A DNA stretch of 33,033 nucleotides from Bacteroidales bacterium (lineage in GTDB: Bacteria; Bacteroidota; Bacteroidia; Bacteroidales; UBA3824). Numbering within the stretch: position 1 is the stretch's first letter; each line of letters opens with the position of its first letter. Below, piece by piece: positions 6,226 to 14,684 of the stretch. A program made the position numbers and the translations under genes. The stretch spans positions 1 through 33,033 of the forward strand of contig JAGCDD010000015.1 of assembly GCA_017651345.1 (NCBI GenBank). Reading direction: 5' to 3'. Under the pieces are notes generated by a model. The model made no database searches. It saw only the letters and a list, made by a program, of their open reading frames with translations, and was not told the origin of the DNA.

Positions 6226-7119
6226 TTACTCCATACCCATCAACCTCTCTTCCAACGCCTTGCACAATTTCATTTCAAATCCTGCATTGCGGGCTTCTTC
6301 GATGGGGCGAGTGTAGAGGTAATAGATTTCCATCGGGCGGTGGTGGTTGTAGTCGAGTTTCATACTGGGGTAATAGGGCACCATAGCCTTGGTCATTTCA
6401 ATCATCTTGTCGGCAAATGTGTAGTCGATATTGCTTACTCCGCAAGCATTGGCGGCATCTATCACTTCGCGCATTTGATTGTAAATCAGTTGTGGACAGT
6501 GAGTGAGGAGTTCCTGAGTGTTAGCGTCTTCTGCCACCGACATACCGTTGAAAGGCATATTCCAAACGGCTTTTTTCCATCGCGCCTCGTAATACTCAAC
6601 CTCATGAGCGTCAACGCCTGCATTTTTAAAATCGTTGATAAGTTGCTCCACTTTGCCCGAATCTTTGCAGTTAAAATTGCCGATGTTGATGCTGCCGTAG
6701 CACTGATGGTTGATAACGCCCGGTTCGGTTTTAGACGAACAGATAAAGGCAAGTCCCGCAGCCACAGATATTTCGGGAAACTTTTCTGCCATATCGGGTT
6801 CGAGACCAATGCCGTTTTGAATCAAAAGCACAAGTGTGTCGGGTTTGAGCAGTGGCGGAATAATATCGTAGAGCAATTGTTGGTTAACCGATTTGAGCGC
6901 CACAATCACCACATCAGATTTTGGCATTTGGGCTGTGCTGCTATACACATTTATATTTTTTAGGTGAAAATCGCCGTCGCAAGATTTTACATAAAGTCCG
7001 TTTTTGCAGACATAATCATAATCGGAATGCATAAGGAAATGCACGTCGCACCCAGCCTTGGCAAGTTTGCAGCCGTAATAGCCGCCCACTGCACCCGTGC
7101 CTATAATAGAGTATTTCAT
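6226..7119 (-). CDS. panE: Ketopantoate reductase family protein (ApbA/PanE)
   Basis: Encodes 297 residues from the ATG at 7119 (MKYSIIGTGAVGGYYG). PanE reduces 2-dehydropantoate to pantoate with NADPH on the way to coenzyme A, in the cytoplasm. Evidence: Rossmann 'GTGAVGGYYG' (7-16), 'VIVALKS' (71-77), 'QNGIG' (101-105), the catalytic-lysine helix 'ARWKKAVWNMPFN' (179-191, Lys183 likely), and 'SMKLDYNHHRPMEIYY' near residue 250, matching the substrate-loop pattern 'SM..D...GRPTEI'. Length is typical. Paralogues act on other 2-oxo acids, so the exact substrate is not certain. A TACCTTTG box lies 27 bases upstream of the start; the next upstream gene (nudC) diverges. Confidence 0.85.
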   Translation of the reverse strand: MKYSIIGTGAVGGYYGCKLAKAGCDVHFLMHSDYDYVCKNGLYVKSCDGDFHLKNINVYSSTAQMPKSDVVIVALKSVNQQLLYDIIPPLLKPDTLVLLIQNGIGLEPDMAEKFPEISVAAGLAFICSSKTEPGVINHQCYGSINIGNFNCKDSGKVEQLINDFKNAGVDAHEVEYYEARWKKAVWNMPFNGMSVAEDANTQELLTHCPQLIYNQMREVIDAANACGVSNIDYTFADKMIEMTKAMVPYYPSMKLDYNHHRPMEIYYLYTRPIEEARNAGFEMKLCKALEERLMGME

Positions 7120-7145
7120 TGTCAAGTATTATTTATTTAATGGCG

Positions 7146-7153
7146 CAAAGGTA
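7146..7153 (-). promoter_or_regulatory. Bacteroidota -7 box for panE
   Basis: TACCTTTG on the minus strand fits TAnnTTTG exactly and lies 27 bases before the panE ATG. A TTTG -33 element at the right distance is not clear, so only the -7 box is claimed. Confidence 0.55.
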
Positions 7154-7183
7154 AATAAATTAGGCTAAGTAATAAAAAATTCA

Positions 7184-7215
7184 TTTGCATAATTCGTCAA
7201 TAGTGCTTATCTTTG
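7184..7215 (+). promoter_or_regulatory. Bacteroidota promoter for nudC
   Basis: TTTG (7184-7187), a 20-base spacer, and TATCTTTG (7208-7215) match the TTTG-N20-TAnnTTTG consensus. Transcription would begin near 7222, giving a leader of about a dozen bases before the ATG at 7234. The element diverges from the panE promoter. Confidence 0.75.
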
Positions 7216-7233
7216 TAATCAAATACTATAATT

Positions 7234-7980
7234 ATGAATTGGCTAATATTCAACCCAAAAAACGAGATACTTTTAACCTCAAACGGCGATATTCCGAGTG
7301 GCGATAATGCCCCTGTGGATGCCGCACAAAACCATATTTTTGATCTTGCTAACGATTGCAAGGCGTTTTATTTCAACAACCCCGCTCCACAAGGTTACAC
7401 CTTTGAATGGCTCCGAAAGGCTTACCACAAACTGCCTAACGATTTGCGCGAAACCGCTTTTAAGGCTTCGGAATTGGTTTATTTTGACTCGTACTTAAAT
7501 TTTTGTCCCAAATGCGGCGGCAAAATGGAATACTCCTCTCCTATCAGCAAAAAATGCGTATCGTGCGGCAACGAAATTTGGCCGAGAATTAATCCTGCTA
7601 TTATTGTGCTGATTTATAGAGGCAAAGACGAGATTCTCCTCTCCCGCGCGCTCAATTTCCACGGCACTTTTTACGGACTAACCGCCGGATTTTTAGAGAC
7701 AGGCGAAAGTCTCGAACAATGCGTTGAGCGCGAGGTGATGGAAGAAACATCGCTAAAAATCAAGAATATACGATATTTTGCATCGCAACCGTGGCCCTAT
7801 CCAAGCCAAGAGATGTTCGGATTTTTTGCCGAATACGAAAGCGGCGAAATTCATATTCAAGAAGAGGAACTGAGCGACTGCCGATGGTTTACCCGCGATG
7901 CCCTTCCCGAAATTCCGCCTCACCCCTCAATGGCAAGGAAACTTATCGACTATTGGCTCGATCATCGGGAGGAGTTTTGA
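7234..7980 (+). CDS. nudC: NAD+ diphosphatase NudC (Nudix hydrolase)
   Basis: Encodes 248 residues. NudC hydrolyses NAD(H) to NMN(H) and AMP and removes NAD caps from RNA 5' ends; cytoplasmic. Seen: a four-cysteine zinc ribbon (Cys91, Cys94, Cys108, Cys111; 'FCPKCGG' and 'KKCVSCGNEIWPR'), the Nudix box from Gly152 ('GFLETGESLEQCVE', then 'REVMEETS' 166-173), and the NADH-specific signature 'SQPWPYPSQEMFGF' (184-197), which separates NudC from other Nudix enzymes. The N-terminal part is shorter than in E. coli but the length is normal for Bacteroidota. It is probably monocistronic with its own promoter. Confidence 0.95.
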   Translation: MNWLIFNPKNEILLTSNGDIPSGDNAPVDAAQNHIFDLANDCKAFYFNNPAPQGYTFEWLRKAYHKLPNDLRETAFKASELVYFDSYLNFCPKCGGKMEYSSPISKKCVSCGNEIWPRINPAIIVLIYRGKDEILLSRALNFHGTFYGLTAGFLETGESLEQCVEREVMEETSLKIKNIRYFASQPWPYPSQEMFGFFAEYESGEIHIQEEELSDCRWFTRDALPEIPPHPSMARKLIDYWLDHREEF

Positions 7981-8020
7981 GGTATAAATAACACCATTTA
8001 CAAAAAAAAACACCTCCGCT

Positions 8021-8051
8021 ATTGCATTTTCGACAAATAAATCTAACTTTG
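8021..8051 (+). promoter_or_regulatory. Bacteroidota promoter for the 8087 barrel gene
   Basis: TAACTTTG (8044-8051) is a perfect -7 box. ATTG (8021-8024), 19 bases upstream, is a 3/4 match to the TTTG element. The ATG follows about 35 bases later. Confidence 0.6.
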
Positions 8052-8086
8052 CACCATAGAATTATAAACTAATAAACTACAACAAC

Positions 8087-8716
8087 ATGAAAGTATTAAA
8101 AGTATTAGCAGCCGCAGCTATCGCCCTTTTTGTTGGCAATGCGGCAAACGCACAAATCAGATTCGACGCACAAGTAGGTTGGTCGGCTCCTCAAGGTGAA
8201 CATTTCAAAGACGCTGCCAAAGCCGGTTTGGGATATTCGCTCGACGTAATGTACGCCCCAAGTTTTCTCAACGGACAACTCTCGTTTGGTATCGCAAAAG
8301 ATGGCAACATTCTTTTCGGAGCAAAAAAAGGAGATGAAAATTTTGAACTTGACTACAGCGCATCAAAACTCGGTTTGATAGGCGGTAAAGTTCGTTTCGA
8401 CCTCAAAGCACCTATTGTTAAACCTTACGCAGGAGTTACTTTCGGTGCAGGACGTTTGAAACTCGGTGAAGTTAAAACAGCATCTGCCCAATTAGGCGGT
8501 ATGACGATTGGTCTTGATGGATCATTCCAATACGACCCTGTAACCGCATTTGTAGTTAAGCCCGAACTTGGCGTTGCATTCGGATGGTTTACTCTCGGCG
8601 TAGGTTGGATGTTGCCTGCTGATTATGAGGTTACTCAGTGGGATGGCTCAAAAGAAAAAATCAACGCAGGAACCACTCAATTCAACATTGGCGTAGCATT
8701 CAAATTTGGTGATTAA
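8087..8716 (+). CDS. Outer-membrane beta-barrel family protein
   Basis: Encodes 209 residues. A signal peptide is plain (MKVLKVLAAAAIALFVGNAANAQ, cut after NAQ). The mature part alternates short hydrophobic strands and turns ('IRFDAQVGWSAPQG', 'LGYSLDVMYAPS', 'GQLSFGIAK', 'KPYAGVTFGAG', 'FVVKPELGVAFGWFTLGVGWMLP', 'TTQFNIGVAFKFGD'), as expected for an eight-to-ten-stranded barrel. It ends FKFGD rather than in a terminal aromatic residue. No precise family name or function can be given. The gene stands alone between its own promoter and a strong terminator. Confidence 0.75.
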   Translation: MKVLKVLAAAAIALFVGNAANAQIRFDAQVGWSAPQGEHFKDAAKAGLGYSLDVMYAPSFLNGQLSFGIAKDGNILFGAKKGDENFELDYSASKLGLIGGKVRFDLKAPIVKPYAGVTFGAGRLKLGEVKTASAQLGGMTIGLDGSFQYDPVTAFVVKPELGVAFGWFTLGVGWMLPADYEVTQWDGSKEKINAGTTQFNIGVAFKFGD

Positions 8717-8743
8717 AACACCTTATATTATATCAAAAAAATT

Positions 8744-8776
8744 AGGGGCGTTACGTATGTGCGCCCCCTTTTTTTT
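8744..8776 (+). terminator. Rho-independent terminator after the 8087 barrel gene
   Basis: GGGGCG (8745-8750) pairs with CGCCCC (8762-8767) around an 11-base loop and is followed by eight T (8769-8776). Confidence 0.8.
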
Positions 8777-8790
8777 ACAAAAAAAGTTTC

Positions 8791-8798
8791 TAACTTTG
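8791..8798 (+). promoter_or_regulatory. Bacteroidota -7 box for the DUF1846 gene
   Basis: TAACTTTG fits TAnnTTTG and is 22 bases before the ATG at 8821. The expected -33 region is the T run of the preceding terminator (TTTT), a weak match. Confidence 0.6.
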
Positions 8799-8820
8799 CG
8801 CCGTTAAAAAAACGCATACT

Positions 8821-10281
8821 ATGAAATACGGTTTTGATAACGACAAGTATCTGAAAATACAGTCGGCACATATTAAGGAACGGATTAAGAAATTCGGCGA
8901 CAAACTTTACTTGGAGTTTGGCGGAAAACTTTTCGACGATTATCACGCATCGCGCGTACTGCCCGGTTTTGAACCCGACAGCAAGTTAAAAATGCTTATG
9001 AAGGTGGCTAACGATGTGGAAATCATTATTGTAATCAGCGCGGTAGACATCGAAAAAAACAAAGTGCGCGGCGACATCGGCATCACTTACGACAACGATG
9101 TGCTCCGTCTGCGCGACGAGTTTCAAAAACGCGGACTGTTTGTAGGCTCTGTGGTAATCACCCATTTCAAAGGTCAAGACAGCGCAAAGGCATTCCGCAA
9201 CCGTCTTAAACGCTTGAATATCAAAACCTATTATCATTACACCATTGAAGGCTATCCAACAAATGTGGCGTTAATCGACTCTGACGAAGGTTTCGGCAAA
9301 AACGATTATGTAGAAACCACCCGTCCGCTTGTGGTGGTAACAGCACCCGGACCCGGCAGCGGCAAAATGGCAGTGTGCCTCAGCCAGTTGTATCAAGAAA
9401 ACAAGAAAGGAATCAAAGCCGGATACGCCAAATTTGAAACCTTCCCCATTTGGAATCTTCCACTCAAACACCCCGTAAATATGGCTTACGAGGCTGCCAC
9501 AGCCGACCTCAACGATGTGAATATGATAGACCCGTTTCACCTCGAAGCCTACGGCGAAACCACAGTCAACTACAACCGTGATATTGAAATTTTCCCCGTG
9601 CTAAACGCCATATTCGAAGGTATTTACGGCGAAAATCCCTACAAATCGCCTACCGATATGGGCGTAAATATGGCTGGCAACTGCATTATCAACGATGAAG
9701 TGTGCTGCGAGGCATCAAAACAAGAAATCATAAGACGCTATTACTCAACACTCAACGACTTTGCCGAGGGCAAAAGCGACGAAAGCGAGGTAAACAAGCA
9801 GAAACTTCTGATGCAACAAGCCAAGATTACCACAGCCGACCGCAAGGTAACTATCGCAGCCAAAGAGCGTTACGAAAAATCAAAAGTTCCATCAGCAGCC
9901 ATCGAATTAGAAGACGGAACTATCATCACATCAGAGACATCGGCATTGCTCGGCACAAGTGCGGCATTGATTCTCAACGCCACCAAACACCTTGCAGGCA
10001 TCAACCACAAGATAAAACTTATTCCCGCCGAAATGATAGAACCCATTCAGAATATGAAAGTTAACTATCTTCACGGCAACAATCCACGCCTCCACACCGA
10101 CGAGGTGCTTGTGGCGCTCGCAACACTCAGTCTCAAAGACGAAAACTGCCGCCGTGCCCTCGAACAACTGCCCAAACTCAAAGGTTGTCAAGTACATACA
10201 ACCGTAATGCTGAGCGAGGTAGACCGCAAAATATTCAAAAAACTTGGTGTAGACCTCACCTGCGACCCCGTTAAGAAATAA
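8821..10281 (+). CDS. DUF1846 domain-containing protein
   Basis: Encodes 486 residues with no signal peptide or membrane segment, so it is cytoplasmic. The start 'MKYGFDNDKYLKIQSAHIKERI' and segments 'KLYLEFGGKLFDDYHASRVLPGFEPDSK', 'ITHFKGQDSAKAFRNRL', 'VVVTAPGPGSGKMAVCLSQLYQ' (a P-loop-like GPGSGK) and 'MIDPFHLEAYGETTVNYNRDIE' are diagnostic of DUF1846 (PF08903), at normal family length. Structures exist for the family (Streptococcus protein Sp0239), but to my knowledge no reaction is established. The GPGSGK loop suggests nucleotide or phosphate binding, which is inference. It has its own promoter and a good terminator, so it is probably a single-gene unit. Confidence 0.9.
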   Translation: MKYGFDNDKYLKIQSAHIKERIKKFGDKLYLEFGGKLFDDYHASRVLPGFEPDSKLKMLMKVANDVEIIIVISAVDIEKNKVRGDIGITYDNDVLRLRDEFQKRGLFVGSVVITHFKGQDSAKAFRNRLKRLNIKTYYHYTIEGYPTNVALIDSDEGFGKNDYVETTRPLVVVTAPGPGSGKMAVCLSQLYQENKKGIKAGYAKFETFPIWNLPLKHPVNMAYEAATADLNDVNMIDPFHLEAYGETTVNYNRDIEIFPVLNAIFEGIYGENPYKSPTDMGVNMAGNCIINDEVCCEASKQEIIRRYYSTLNDFAEGKSDESEVNKQKLLMQQAKITTADRKVTIAAKERYEKSKVPSAAIELEDGTIITSETSALLGTSAALILNATKHLAGINHKIKLIPAEMIEPIQNMKVNYLHGNNPRLHTDEVLVALATLSLKDENCRRALEQLPKLKGCQVHTTVMLSEVDRKIFKKLGVDLTCDPVKK

Positions 10282-10307
10282 AACCATAAATAAAATAAAG
10301 AGAGAGG

Positions 10308-10345
10308 CCGTCCCGCAGAAATATTCTTGCTGGGCGGTTTTTTTT
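10308..10345 (+). terminator. Rho-independent terminator after the DUF1846 gene
   Basis: CCGTCCCGCA (10308-10317) pairs with TGCTGGGCGG (10328-10337) with one mismatch and one G-T pair. Eight T follow. Confidence 0.85.
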
Positions 10346-10371
10346 AACGTAAAATTAATGCAATAGGGCAT

Positions 10372-10379
10372 TACTTTTG
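10372..10379 (+). promoter_or_regulatory. Bacteroidota -7 box for the chemotaxis-receptor gene
   Basis: TACTTTTG matches TAnnTTTG and lies 42 bases before the ATG at 10422. No clear TTTG element is found at -33. Confidence 0.5.
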
Positions 10380-10421
10380 TACTACAAAAGCGTACAACAA
10401 TTTTAAGAAACAATTACACGA

Positions 10422-12218
10422 ATGAATATAAAAAACAAATCTCTTAAAACGCAGACAATACTCTGCATTTTATTGATAATCTTGCCGTTGCTCTTGGTGC
10501 TCGGTATCACGTTTATCCGCACGGTAATTATCAACCATCAGGCCGAAGACCTCAGGCTGATTCACCTTAAAGAATTAAAACTCAGCGAAGAAGTTGACGA
10601 ACTGTCTAACGACGCAACTGTGGGACTCGAATTTTACATTATGATTGGTCGAGAAACCAACCGCAACGAGGACATAAGCAACTTTGAAACCGCCATCAAA
10701 AAATGCGACTCACTCAAAATCCTTTACAGCGGAAACGAACACAGAACTGAAATCAACTCCACAATCGACAAAATGAAAGACGACCTTGGCAAAATGATAA
10801 CTATCTACAACCAAGGTTACGAAGCCAACGAAAAAAGACTTGTACAAGCAAAACAATTAGACGCTTTGTTTGGGCAGTTGGCTATGAATATGGAGCGCAT
10901 TCCTTCGATGCAAACCGACGCAAAAGTGGGCGTTACAGTGGCTCAAATACTCCGCACGATGGGTATGTCGATAAAAGAATCGCCAAACCGAATGATGGAG
11001 AATGTTGCAATTGTTGAGCAGGCTAATGAGATGTTGCAGTCAATCAGATCGTCGATACCTCCATCGCAATACTCTGAGATTACGTCACTTATGAACCAAT
11101 TTAGCAGTCTTGCCAAAACATACGTGAGCAACAACAACAACGCTTACACCCTCTTTCACCAAATCAACGACCTTTCGTACGAAATTTACGACAACAGCGT
11201 AATACTCCAAGAGGCAGCCCGCACCTCGGTTTGGGAAACCACCGATTCTATCAGCGGACGGCTCTCGTCAACAAGGCTTATGGTTATCCTCGGCATCATC
11301 ATAGCCGCCGTGCTTATTATCGCTATTACTATGATGGTAATCAACAAATTGATAAACCCCATCACCAAAAGCATCGACACCGTTACCAAACTTTCTGACG
11401 GAAATCTCAACATCAAGATGGAGCAATCGTCGTCTGACAACGAAATCGGACGTTTCAACAATGCTGTTGTAAAACTCACCGAAAGTCTGCGCAACATCGT
11501 TACCTCGATACTTGCCACCGCCGACGAAATGACCCAGTACAGCAAGGAGATGAACCGTGCAAGCATCGAAATGACCGAAAACGCTAACAATCAGGCATCA
11601 TCGTCAGAAGAGATTTCGTCGTCGGTAGAAGAGATTGCCGCAAGCATACAGCAGAGTAGCGACAACGCACGTCAAACCGAGCAGATTGCCAACAGCAACA
11701 GCAAGACCATCCAAAAATGCTCGGAGGCAGCACAGCAGACCGTAAAACTTATGAACGAAATTGCCACCAAGATTTCGTTTATCGACGAAATAGCATTCCA
11801 AACCAACATCCTCGCCCTCAACGCCGCAGTTGAGGCCGCCCGCGCAGGCGAACACGGAAAAGGTTTTGCAGTGGTAGCCGGAGAGGTAAGAAAACTTGCC
11901 GAAAACTGTGCCCGCGCCGCCAAAGAAATCGACGCAGTAAGTTCCAAAGGAAAAGCGTTTGCCAATCAAACCGGCGAGGCATTCTCGTTGGTATTGCCCG
12001 AAATTCAAAAAACAGCCATACTCGTGCAAGAGATCGCATCATCGTGTAGCGAGCAAGCCGCCAACAGCAACCACATCAACCTTGGCGTTCAAAACTTCAA
12101 CACCAGCACCCAGCACGTGGCATCGCTCTCCGAAGAGGTGGCCACCAACTGCGAAAGTCTCGCCAAAATGTCGGAAGATTTGCTCAATATGATACGGTTC
12201 TTTAAGGTAGACCAATAA
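10422..12218 (+). CDS. Methyl-accepting chemotaxis protein (transmembrane receptor)
   Basis: Encodes 598 residues. Order: a first membrane helix (about 12-36, '[19 protein letters not shown]'); a helical periplasmic sensor domain of about 245 residues; a second membrane helix (about 286-308); a HAMP domain beginning '[11 protein letters not shown]' (311-321); and a long cytoplasmic signalling coiled coil. The hairpin tip '[20 protein letters not shown]' (456-475) followed by '[19 protein letters not shown]' is the CheA/CheW-contacting signature of MCPs. No C-terminal NWETF-type receptor pentapeptide is present (ends FFKVDQ). No other chemotaxis gene is visible nearby and most Bacteroidales are non-motile, so the receptor's output is unclear. 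It is flanked by terminators and therefore monocistronic. Confidence 0.95.
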   Translation: MNIKNKSLKTQTILCILLIILPLLLVLGITFIRTVIINHQAEDLRLIHLKELKLSEEVDELSNDATVGLEFYIMIGRETNRNEDISNFETAIKKCDSLKILYSGNEHRTEINSTIDKMKDDLGKMITIYNQGYEANEKRLVQAKQLDALFGQLAMNMERIPSMQTDAKVGVTVAQILRTMGMSIKESPNRMMENVAIVEQANEMLQSIRSSIPPSQYSEITSLMNQFSSLAKTYVSNNNNAYTLFHQINDLSYEIYDNSVILQEAARTSVWETTDSISGRLSSTRLMVILGIIIAAVLIIAITMMVINKLINPITKSIDTVTKLSDGNLNIKMEQSSSDNEIGRFNNAVVKLTESLRNIVTSILATADEMTQYSKEMNRASIEMTENANNQASSSEEISSSVEEIAASIQQSSDNARQTEQIANSNSKTIQKCSEAAQQTVKLMNEIATKISFIDEIAFQTNILALNAAVEAARAGEHGKGFAVVAGEVRKLAENCARAAKEIDAVSSKGKAFANQTGEAFSLVLPEIQKTAILVQEIASSCSEQAANSNHINLGVQNFNTSTQHVASLSEEVATNCESLAKMSEDLLNMIRFFKVDQ

Positions 12219-12240
12219 CTAAAAAAATTTTTTCAAATAA

Positions 12241-12270
12241 AAATCTGCCATATTCTGGCAGATTTTTTTA
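12241..12270 (+). terminator. Rho-independent terminator after the chemotaxis receptor
   Basis: AAATCTGCCA (12241-12250) and TGGCAGATTT (12256-12265) form a perfect ten-base stem with the loop TATTC, followed by T. The sequence TATTTTTG (12269-12276), which could be the -7 box of the next gene, overlaps its end. Confidence 0.9.
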
Positions 12271-12291
12271 TTTTTGCCAAAAAAAAACAAA

Positions 12292-13572
12292 ATGGAATTT
12301 TCACCAAAAATAGCAGTAATAGGATTAGGATACGTGGGTCTGCCATTGGCAAGACTCTTTTCTACTAAATATCCCACAATAGGTTTCGACCTCAACACAG
12401 CCCGAGTAGACGCACTCAATGCCGGACATGACGCCACATTAGAAGTTTCCGACGAACTTTTGCAATCAGCTATTGCACAAGGATTTAAATGCACATCCAA
12501 TATCAACGATATAAAAAACTGCAACTTTTACGTTGTAGCCGTGCCCACGCCAGTAGACATCAACAACCGTCCCGACCTTGCACCACTTATAGGAGCAAGC
12601 AAAACCGTGGGTCAGGTAATCTCCAAAGGCGACATAGTGGTTTATGAATCAACAGTTTACCCAGGTGTAACAGAAGAAGAGTGTTTACCTGTGGTGGAGC
12701 AAGTTTCGGAATTAAAATTCAACACCGACTTCTATGCCGGATATTCGCCCGAACGCATCAACCCCGGTGACAAACTCCACACCGTAGAAAAAATCAAAAA
12801 GGTTACCTCTGGCTCTACTCCCGAAATTGCCGACATCGTTGACAAAATATACAATTCGGTGCTCATCAACGGCACACACAAAGCCCCAAGCATCAAAGTT
12901 GCCGAGGCATCCAAAATTATTGAAAACTCGCAACGCGATGTCAACATAGCCTTTATGAACGAATTAGCCAAAATTTTCAACGCAATGGGCATCGACACCA
13001 ACGACGTTATTGAGGCGGCTTCGTCGAAATGGAATTTTATTAAGCTCAAACCCGGTCTTGTGGGCGGACACTGCATAAGCGTTGACCCATACTACCTTAT
13101 ACAAAAAGCACAGGTATTTGGAGTATTGCCCCGCATAATGACTGCCGCACGAAGACTCAACGACGGAATGGGCGATTATGTTGCTAATCAGGTAATTAAA
13201 CTGATGAACAAAAAAGGAGTTTTGGTAAAGGATTCCAAAATTCTTGTGCTTGGTTTCACTTTCAAAGAAAACTGTCCCGACATTCGCAACACCAAGGTAA
13301 TCGACATAATATCAACACTCAGAGAATACACCAACGATATCACAGTGTTTGATCCGTGGGCAAATCCCCAAAAAACCGACAAAGAATACGGCGTAACGCT
13401 CACCGACAAAACGTTGCAAGATTTTGACAATAAATTTGATGCAGTGATTCTTGCCGTATCTCACAACCAATTTACCGAGATCAATCCCCGCACATTTCTG
13501 CGCATACCAAACGGCGTGGTGTACGATGTAAAAGGATTTTTAAATAGAGAATTAATTGACGGAAGATTGTAA
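12292..13572 (+). CDS. UDP-N-acetylhexosamine 6-dehydrogenase (WbpA/TviB/WecC family)
   Basis: Encodes 426 residues from the ATG at 12292 (MEFSPKIAVIGLGYVG); an upstream TTG in frame adds only a Lys-rich stub that overlaps the putative -7 box. The enzyme oxidises the C6 hydroxyl of a UDP-HexNAc to a uronate using two NAD+, in the cytoplasm. Evidence: Rossmann 'GLGYVG' (11-16); 'YESTVYPGVTEEE'; 'YSPERINPGD'; 'ENSQRDVNIAFMNELA'; catalytic Cys261 in 'LVGGHCISVDPYYL'; and the C-terminal 'VLGFTFKENCPDIRNTKV'. The N-terminal 'IGFDLN' and 'TLEVSDELL' resemble the WbpA/TviB branch (UDP-GlcNAc or UDP-GalNAc) more than WecC (UDP-ManNAc), but substrate cannot be fixed by eye. Its TAA overlaps the ATG of the epimerase gene (TAATG), so the two are coupled and supply a surface-polysaccharide precursor. 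Confidence 0.92.
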   Translation: MEFSPKIAVIGLGYVGLPLARLFSTKYPTIGFDLNTARVDALNAGHDATLEVSDELLQSAIAQGFKCTSNINDIKNCNFYVVAVPTPVDINNRPDLAPLIGASKTVGQVISKGDIVVYESTVYPGVTEEECLPVVEQVSELKFNTDFYAGYSPERINPGDKLHTVEKIKKVTSGSTPEIADIVDKIYNSVLINGTHKAPSIKVAEASKIIENSQRDVNIAFMNELAKIFNAMGIDTNDVIEAASSKWNFIKLKPGLVGGHCISVDPYYLIQKAQVFGVLPRIMTAARRLNDGMGDYVANQVIKLMNKKGVLVKDSKILVLGFTFKENCPDIRNTKVIDIISTLREYTNDITVFDPWANPQKTDKEYGVTLTDKTLQDFDNKFDAVILAVSHNQFTEINPRTFLRIPNGVVYDVKGFLNRELIDGRL

Positions 13573-14684
13573 TGAAAATCACACTCATAGCGGGCGCTCG
13601 TCCTAACTTTATGAAAATTGCGCCGATAATTCACAGCATTAAAAATGCTCAGGCAAATGGCGCAAACCTTCAATACCGACTTGTACACACAGGTCAGCAC
13701 TACGACAAGCAAATGAGTGAAACTTTTTTTGAGGAACTCAACATACCGCAACCCGACATCAACCTCGGCTGTGGAGGCGGCTCTCAAGCACAGCAAACCG
13801 CCGCCATAATGACTGCATTTGAAAAAGAACTGACAGAAAATCCAGCCGACATTGTGCTCGTTGTTGGCGATGTTACTTCCACGCTCGCCTGTTCTATTGT
13901 GGCGAAGAAAATGTGCGTTAAAGTTGCTCATGTGGAGGCTGGTATACGTTCACGCGATTTAACTATGCACGAAGAAATCAACCGAATGGTAACCGACTCT
14001 ATTACAGATTATTTCTTCACCACTTCGGAAACTGCCAACACAAATCTTTTCTCTCTCGGAGTATCACCTGATCGCATTTTCTTTGTTGGTAACGTAATGA
14101 TAGATACATTGTTAGCCAACATTTCAAGATTTAGAGAAAGTGATGATTGCAAAAATCTGAATCTTCAACAGGGCAAATACTTTGTGCTCACACTTCACCG
14201 ACCCGCCAATGTGGACGAAGGCACAAAACTAAAACAAACGATGGACGAGATAATAAAATCGTCGCAAGGCTTGCCGATAGTTTTTCCGATGCACCCACGT
14301 ACCGCTAAGATTTTCAGCGATTTAAATATTTCCGCACACAATCTGCATATTATTCCACCACAAGGCTATTTAGAGTTTAACTATTTGGTTAAAAACTCGT
14401 TAGCAGTAATTACAGATTCAGGCGGAATAACCGAAGAAACCACCGTGATGCATATTCCTTGCCTCACGCTCCGCGACAATACCGAACGTCCTGAAACTTG
14501 CGAAATAGGGACAAACATGCTCGTTGGCACAAATCCTCAAAACATTGCTCCTGCTATACAGAAACTATTTGACGGCAAATGGCAAAAAGGACTTGTGCCG
14601 CCATTATGGGATGGCAAGGCTTCGGAACGCATTGTGGAAATTCTCTGCAACTTTGCTAATTGTAAAACGTTCTCGGATAATTAG
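13572..14684 (+). CDS. wecB: UDP-N-acetylglucosamine 2-epimerase (non-hydrolysing)
   Basis: Encodes 370 residues. Interconverts UDP-GlcNAc and UDP-ManNAc, or the corresponding uronates if it follows the dehydrogenase as WbpI-type enzymes do. Cytoplasmic, GT-B fold. Seen: 'AGARPNFMKIAPI' (8-20), 'HTGQHYDKQMS', 'VVGDVTSTLA', 'KVAHVEAGIRS', 'MHEEINRMVTD', 'VLTLHRPANVDE', 'FPMHPRT' and 'AVITDSGGITEE', which together cover the UDP site and the acidic and His residues of the family. It starts in a TAATG overlap with the dehydrogenase, the only partner in the operon. The last 81 bases (14604-14684) also encode the end of the convergent glycosyltransferase on the other strand. Confidence 0.95.
   Translation: MKITLIAGARPNFMKIAPIIHSIKNAQANGANLQYRLVHTGQHYDKQMSETFFEELNIPQPDINLGCGGGSQAQQTAAIMTAFEKELTENPADIVLVVGDVTSTLACSIVAKKMCVKVAHVEAGIRSRDLTMHEEINRMVTDSITDYFFTTSETANTNLFSLGVSPDRIFFVGNVMIDTLLANISRFRESDDCKNLNLQQGKYFVLTLHRPANVDEGTKLKQTMDEIIKSSQGLPIVFPMHPRTAKIFSDLNISAHNLHIIPPQGYLEFNYLVKNSLAVITDSGGITEETTVMHIPCLTLRDNTERPETCEIGTNMLVGTNPQNIAPAIQKLFDGKWQKGLVPPLWDGKASERIVEILCNFANCKTFSDN

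Noticed and set aside
12274-12291. TTG start extending the nucleotide-sugar dehydrogenase by six residues
   Set aside because: It overlaps the putative -7 box TATTTTTG and adds a Lys/Asn stub; the ATG at 12292 is the natural start.
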